Shown: positions 32,516-34,631 of the stretch, in pieces | How the letters are laid out: every line of letters begins with the position of its first letter | Position numbering within the stretch: the first letter of the stretch is position 1 | Assembly (NCBI GenBank): GCA_035720945.1 | Contig: DASTNK010000106.1 | Location: 1-34,631 of the forward strand | Direction: 5' to 3' | Length of the DNA stretch: 34,631 nucleotides | From: SCQX01 sp035720945 | GTDB lineage: Bacteria; Pseudomonadota; Gammaproteobacteria; Burkholderiales; Burkholderiaceae_B | The notes under the pieces: model-generated | The model's database searches: none | Seen by the model: the letters and a program-made list of their open reading frames with translations, nothing else | What the model was told of the DNA's origin: nothing | Program-made: the position numbers and the translations under genes

Positions 32516-33979
32516 CTACATCAGCACAATGTCATATTGCTCCTGGGAATATTGGGTCTCCACCTCGAGCGAGATCGCCTTGCCGATGAAGTCGCCCAGC
32601 ATGGCCAAATGCGTGCTTTCCTCTTCCAGGAACAGGTCCACGATGCCCTGGGCCGCGAGGATGCGGAATTCCTTTGGGTTGAACTGCCGCGATTCGCGCA
32701 GGATTTCCCGCAGGATCTCATAGCACACCGTACGTGCCGTCTTCACGCTGCCGCGTGACTGGCAGGTAGGGCAGGGTTCGCACAGCTGGTGAGCCAGTGA
32801 ATCCCGGGTCCGCTTGCGGGTCATTTCCACCAGGCCGAGCTGGCTGAAGCCACTGACAGTGATGCGGGTTCGATCCCGGGCGAGCGCCTTGCCCAGTTCA
32901 GCCAGCACCGATGCGCGGTGTCCGGCATCGTCCATATCGATGAAATCCAGGATGATGATGCCGCCCAGGTTGCGTAGACGAAGCTGGCGGGCCAGCGCGA
33001 CGGTGGCCTCCAGGTTCGTCTTGAAGATGGTGTCGTTGAAATTCCGGCCGCCCACGAACCCTCCCGTATTGACGTCCACCGTGGTCAGTGCCTCGGTCTG
33101 ATCGATGATCAGGTATCCACCCGATTTGAGATTCACGCGTCGGGACAGCGCGCGGGCGATCTCTTCGTCCACGCCCGCGGTGTCGAACAGCGGCCGATCG
33201 CCGCTGTAGTGATTGATGCGTTCAAGAACCGATGGGGTGTATTGCAGTGCCCATTCCCGCAGCGCGTGCGTGGTCGTGCGCGAATCAACGAGGATGGTGC
33301 TGGTTTCGGGCCCCACCATGTCGCGCAGCACCCGTTGGGCCAGCGTCAGATCGGTGTACAGCGCGGATGGCGCGGCCTGGCGCCGGGCTTTGTCCTGAAT
33401 GCTTTGCCAGATGGCGCGCAGGTACGTCTGATCAGCTTTCAGCTCGTCGTCGGTGGCGATCTCGGCTTGCGTGCGCACGATATAGCCACCGGCCTCATTT
33501 TCCGGCATCAGGTTCTGCACGCGTTCACGCAACTGGGCGCGTTCCTGCTCGGATCCGATCTTCTGCGAAATGCCGATGTGCGGCTCGTGCGGCAGGTAGA
33601 CCAGCATGCGTCCCGCGATGCTGATCTGGGTGGACAAACGCGCGCCCTTGGTGCCCAGAGGATCCTTGATCACCTGCACCATCAGCGACTGCCCTTCGAA
33701 AAGCAGTTTCTCTATGGGCGTCATGTTGCCGCCACTGCCCCGCTCGCCGCGGTTCTGCTGCAGATCGGCCACGTGGATGAAGGCAGCGCGCTCGAGCCCG
33801 ATGTCGACAAACGCGCTTTGCATCCCCGGCAGCACGCGCACGATTTTCCCAAGATAAATGTTGCCTACATGCCCGCGCTGGATGCTGCGCTCGACATGCA
33901 GTTCCTGGACGGCGCCTTGCTCTATCAAGGCGACACGGGTTTCAAAAGGGGTGACGTTGATGAGGATGTCTTCGGTCAT
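32516..33979 (-). CDS. rng: Ribonuclease G
   Basis: RNase G is an endoribonuclease of the RNase E/G family that matures the 5' end of 16S rRNA and degrades some mRNAs. The 487-residue protein matches E. coli RNase G in length (489) and lacks the RNase E scaffold tail. The N-terminal S1 domain (GNIYLGKIVRVLPGMQSAFVDIG), the DNase I-like domain with IIILDFIDMDD, and the zinc-link CEPCPTC are visible. A possible promoter is noted upstream. In many betaproteobacteria maf and rlmH lie just upstream of rng. They are absent from the 650 bp seen here. Confidence 0.96.
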   Translation of the reverse strand: MTEDILINVTPFETRVALIEQGAVQELHVERSIQRGHVGNIYLGKIVRVLPGMQSAFVDIGLERAAFIHVADLQQNRGERGSGGNMTPIEKLLFEGQSLMVQVIKDPLGTKGARLSTQISIAGRMLVYLPHEPHIGISQKIGSEQERAQLRERVQNLMPENEAGGYIVRTQAEIATDDELKADQTYLRAIWQSIQDKARRQAAPSALYTDLTLAQRVLRDMVGPETSTILVDSRTTTHALREWALQYTPSVLERINHYSGDRPLFDTAGVDEEIARALSRRVNLKSGGYLIIDQTEALTTVDVNTGGFVGGRNFNDTIFKTNLEATVALARQLRLRNLGGIIILDFIDMDDAGHRASVLAELGKALARDRTRITVSGFSQLGLVEMTRKRTRDSLAHQLCEPCPTCQSRGSVKTARTVCYEILREILRESRQFNPKEFRILAAQGIVDLFLEEESTHLAMLGDFIGKAISLEVETQYSQEQYDIVLM

Positions 33980-34031
33980 TGGGGCGATGTCGATAGGCTC
34001 GGGGCTCCGCGTGGGGCCCGCATGTATTCAG

Positions 34032-34059
34032 AGAGTAGCACGCGGTCGTCGGCCATCAA
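34032..34059 (-). promoter_or_regulatory. Possible promoter of rng
   Basis: On the minus strand TTGATG (complement of 34054-34059), a 16-bp spacer and TACTCT (complement of 34032-34037) form a moderate sigma-70-like promoter. Transcription would start near 34025 with a leader of about 45 nt before the rng ATG. The match is imperfect and could be chance. Confidence 0.35.
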
Positions 34060-34480
34060 TGGCGTCAACACGACGGTTTGCTTTGTTGCGTGTTATTTGC
34101 TCTCGTTGCTCTTGCTGTCCGTAGCGGTCGAAGCGTTCATGGATTTCGTGGAGTGCGTGGGCGCGTGGTGCTTATGGTGATCGAGTAGCGTCGGCGGGCG
34201 GGCTTCTTGTGCCGCGACCGAGGGTGGGCCGAAGCGCTTCGACATCCGATGAGGCGTTGGGTGTGCCAAGAGGTTGTTTGGCCGGATGTGGCTGATGCCA
34301 ATTGTCGCGGCTTCAGAGCCGATGCGGGGCGGCGGCGTGGGGTGATATGGGGAGGGTTGATACAGGAGCGCGGTGCTGCAAGAAGCGACTGCGGCGGGAC
34401 GTCACAGAGAAGGAGAGGGGGGTGACCGGTAGGGCGATTCGATTGATCGGGGGGGAAATGGAAATGTCTGGCGCATTGAT

Positions 34481-34510
34481 TTGACACATCCAAAGGTGGT
34501 GTGTTCTAAT
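34481..34510 (+). promoter_or_regulatory. Strong rightward promoter near the window end
   Basis: A perfect TTGACA (34481-34486) is followed by TTCTAA at 34504-34509 (17-bp spacer) or TCTAAT at 34505-34510 (18-bp spacer). It is the best -35/-10 match I found on the plus strand. Transcription should begin near 34517 and run off the window. The downstream gene is not seen. It could be a stable-RNA operon or a protein gene with a short leader. Confidence 0.6.
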
Positions 34511-34527
34511 TCTTGGCTCGGTGATTG

Positions 34528-34599
34528 ATGAACGCGGCGCTAGGAGCCGGGTTGATCGAAGGCCGGGGCGGTCGAGGGTGGTGGTGTTTCAATGATTGA
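34528..34599 (+). CDS. Possible 23-residue leader peptide with tandem Trp codons
   Basis: A 24-codon frame starts at ATG 34528, about 11 nt after the predicted transcription start, and ends at TGA 34597-34599. Its residues 18-19 are two consecutive tryptophans (TGG TGG at 34579-34584) near the end. The second Trp codon and the stop lie within an imperfect hairpin (34582-34607). That is the layout of region 1:2 of a trp attenuator. Against it, no Shine-Dalgarno is present, and the terminator and downstream gene are outside the window. It may be chance in G-rich DNA. Confidence 0.35.
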   Translation: MNAALGAGLIEGRGGRGWWCFND

Positions 34600-34607
34600 G
34601 CGCACCA
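34582..34607 (+). promoter_or_regulatory. Imperfect hairpin over the Trp codons, attenuator-like
   Basis: TGGTGT (34582-34587) pairs with GCACCA (34602-34607), allowing one G-U pair. Inside it, TCAA (34589-34592) pairs with TTGA (34596-34599) around the loop TGA. A second short hairpin, CCCG-AAG-CGGG, lies at 34618-34628. Two successive hairpins after a Trp-rich mini-frame resemble the start of a transcription attenuator, but the rest is not visible. Confidence 0.35.
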
Positions 34608-34631
34608 TGTTTGGCGGCCCGAAGCGGGTAG

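Larger units (their letters stand above)
33980..34631. other. Non-coding region upstream of rng to the window end
   Basis: No frame here looks like a real protein longer than about 30 residues. The open frames of 60-120 codons have compositions typical of out-of-frame GC-rich DNA. Visible elements are a possible rng promoter (34032-34059), a G-rich stretch (34326-34356), a strong rightward promoter (34481-34510) and a 23-codon frame with tandem tryptophans (34528-34599). Confidence 0.6.

Noticed and set aside
34137..34493. 118-codon minus-strand frame upstream of rng
   Set aside because: It is rich in Pro, Arg and Ser with no domain or ribosome-binding site, typical of chance frames in GC-rich DNA.
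34481..34631. Definite rRNA operon start
   Set aside because: The promoter would suit an rrn operon, but no 16S sequence or recognisable antitermination box is present before the window ends.
1..34631. Mobile elements, CRISPR arrays, tRNA genes
   Set aside because: I saw no transposase or integrase motifs, no spaced repeat arrays and no tRNA-like cloverleaf. All genes look like core chromosome.

Overview
The window is a 34.6 kb piece of a GC-rich chromosome, almost certainly from a betaproteobacterium of the order Burkholderiales and probably Alcaligenaceae-like (Bordetella, Achromobacter, Castellaniella or Pusillimonas type). The assignment rests on gene content and order: an alaC-hom-thrC run, rpiA-phoU, kdkA, and dnaE followed directly by LPS-core genes. 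All of it was judged by eye, without searches. I saw no transposase, integrase, phage gene, CRISPR array, tRNA or rRNA. This is core chromosome with dense, intact genes.

Layout. Positions 1-3226 hold the 3' part of an AlaC-type aminotransferase, then hom and thrC, joined by ATGA stop/start overlaps (alanine and threonine synthesis). Positions 3254-5875 are an arginine/ornithine catabolic unit: an Lrp/AsnC regulator divergent from ornithine cyclodeaminase and arginase. A perfect inverted repeat lies in the gap beside a good promoter for the regulator. Positions 5911-7438 (minus) carry an OsmC-family protein and an HpnD-type squalene/phytoene synthase-like enzyme. Positions 7717-11017 carry alr, an SDR oxidoreductase and radA. 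Positions 11077-14537 carry a TauE/SafE permease, Kdo kinase (kdkA), an ArsC/YffB-like protein, rpiA and phoU. Positions 14548-16251 (minus) carry yggX and argA.

From 16335 to 28273 runs one long rightward string: hrpA, dnaE, a GT4 glycosyltransferase, a polysaccharide deacetylase, a WaaE-type GT2, a second GT4 and a second deacetylase. Five of its six junctions are ATGA overlaps. A helicase and the replicative polymerase are therefore apparently coupled to LPS-core genes. Then come a YdcF-like membrane protein and a GT9 heptosyltransferase on the minus strand, msbA and a small lipoprotein on the plus strand, and rng on the minus strand. The last 650 bp have no convincing large gene. They do contain a strong outward-facing promoter, followed by a 23-codon frame with tandem Trp codons inside a hairpin, which could be a trp-type attenuator leader.

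Functionally, the envelope genes fit together: KdkA phosphorylates Kdo, the GT9, WaaE-type and GT4 enzymes extend the core, the deacetylases probably unmask amino sugars, and MsbA flips the finished lipid A-core. The main unexplained signals are regulatory. Two divergent gene pairs (argA/hrpA and GT9/msbA) have near-symmetric overlapping promoters, and the Lrp operator and the possible terminal attenuator add to these.
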